Of a stretch of DNA of 64,000 bases, positions 63,865-64,000 are shown piece by piece. Every line of letters begins with the position of its first letter. Position 1 is the first letter of the stretch. The translations under genes and the position numbers were made by a program. The stretch spans positions 62,001 through 126,000 of the forward strand of contig NZ_BMPQ01000017.1 of assembly GCF_014647675.1 (NCBI RefSeq), in the 5' to 3' direction. Source of the stretch: Streptomyces flaveus. GTDB lineage: Bacteria > Actinomycetota > Actinomycetes > Streptomycetales > Streptomycetaceae. Under the pieces are notes generated by a model that ran no database searches, was not told the origin of the DNA, and saw only the letters and a list, made by a program, of their open reading frames with translations.

Positions 63865-64000
63865 ATGACCACCACCACGCCCCTGACCTCCGACCTCGAC
63901 CTCTTCAGCGACGAGGCGCTCACCGACCCGTACCCCCACTACAAAGCGCTGCGCGATCTGGGCCCGGCCGTCCACCTGACCCGCCACGGCCTGTGGTTCA
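63865..64000 (+). CDS. Cytochrome P450, N-terminal part
   Basis: ATG 63865 after AAAGGAGA. The protein begins MTTTTPLTSDLDLFSDEALT followed by DPYPHYKALRDLGPAVHLTR. The DPYPxYxxLRxxGPAVHL opening is diagnostic of bacterial class I P450s (CYP100-type families). It is cut by the right edge, so heme-binding and substrate regions are not visible. It follows its ferredoxin and reductase genes in one operon. Confidence 0.88.
   Translation, partial: MTTTTPLTSDLDLFSDEALTDPYPHYKALRDLGPAVHLTRHGLWF

Overview
The window is chromosomal DNA of a high-GC actinomycete, almost certainly a Streptomyces. Support comes from the strong G/C bias at third codon positions, frequent GTG/TTG starts, many apparently leaderless genes, and the gene content: HrdB-type principal sigma factor, WhiH, class II NrdJ with NrdR, LexA, DinG, topoisomerase IV ParC/ParE and a c-di-AMP riboswitch. 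As far as I recall, the order matches the core-chromosome segment around hrdB/whiH and lexA/nrdRJ in Streptomyces coelicolor; this comes from memory, not from a search.

Layout. 0-8 kb: GntR regulator (cut by the window edge), a riboswitch-controlled M23 cell-wall peptidase, a two-gene M16 peptidase operon, parC, and a COG0523 (CobW) metallochaperone. 8-18 kb: a DUF6082 protein, a small conserved protein, an iron-box-controlled sucrase/ferredoxin-like protein, a CitA/CitB-type two-component system plus a second paralogous response regulator, parE, a zinc-binding microprotein and a secreted trypsin-like protease. 18-26 kb: hrdB, whiH, an ATPase-permease ABC fusion, a Nudix protein and a DUF4192 protein.

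25.9-34 kb is the one clearly accessory block. It holds broken genes (recQ 5' and 3' pieces, a fructosamine-kinase tail, dinB, ureG, ureD, an IS5-type transposase head), an intact large TerD-domain gene, a small secreted protein and an intact RecQ helicase-phosphoribosyltransferase fusion in reverse orientation. The two recQ relics lie on the + strand on either side of the block. This suggests an ancestral recQ was split by an insertion that also brought a divergent replacement recQ.

34-52 kb returns to conserved genes: hypothetical proteins, rnhB, a tetR/MFS divergon with two palindromic operators, a membrane protein, ADP-ribosylglycohydrolase, histidine phosphatase, YdbC-like, a small TerD protein, nrdJ-nrdR, lexA with an SOS box, and dinG. 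51-56 kb carries a minimal NRPS-independent siderophore operon (aminotransferase, IucA/IucC synthetase, acyltransferase).

55.9-64 kb looks like a catabolic cluster. A Baeyer-Villiger-type monooxygenase overlaps a beta-propeller lactonase-like gene. These are divergent from a LuxR-family ATPase regulator, followed by ferredoxin, ferredoxin reductase and the start of a cytochrome P450. A hydroxylation, ketone, lactone, hydroxy-acid route on a cyclic substrate is the natural reading, but it is inference.
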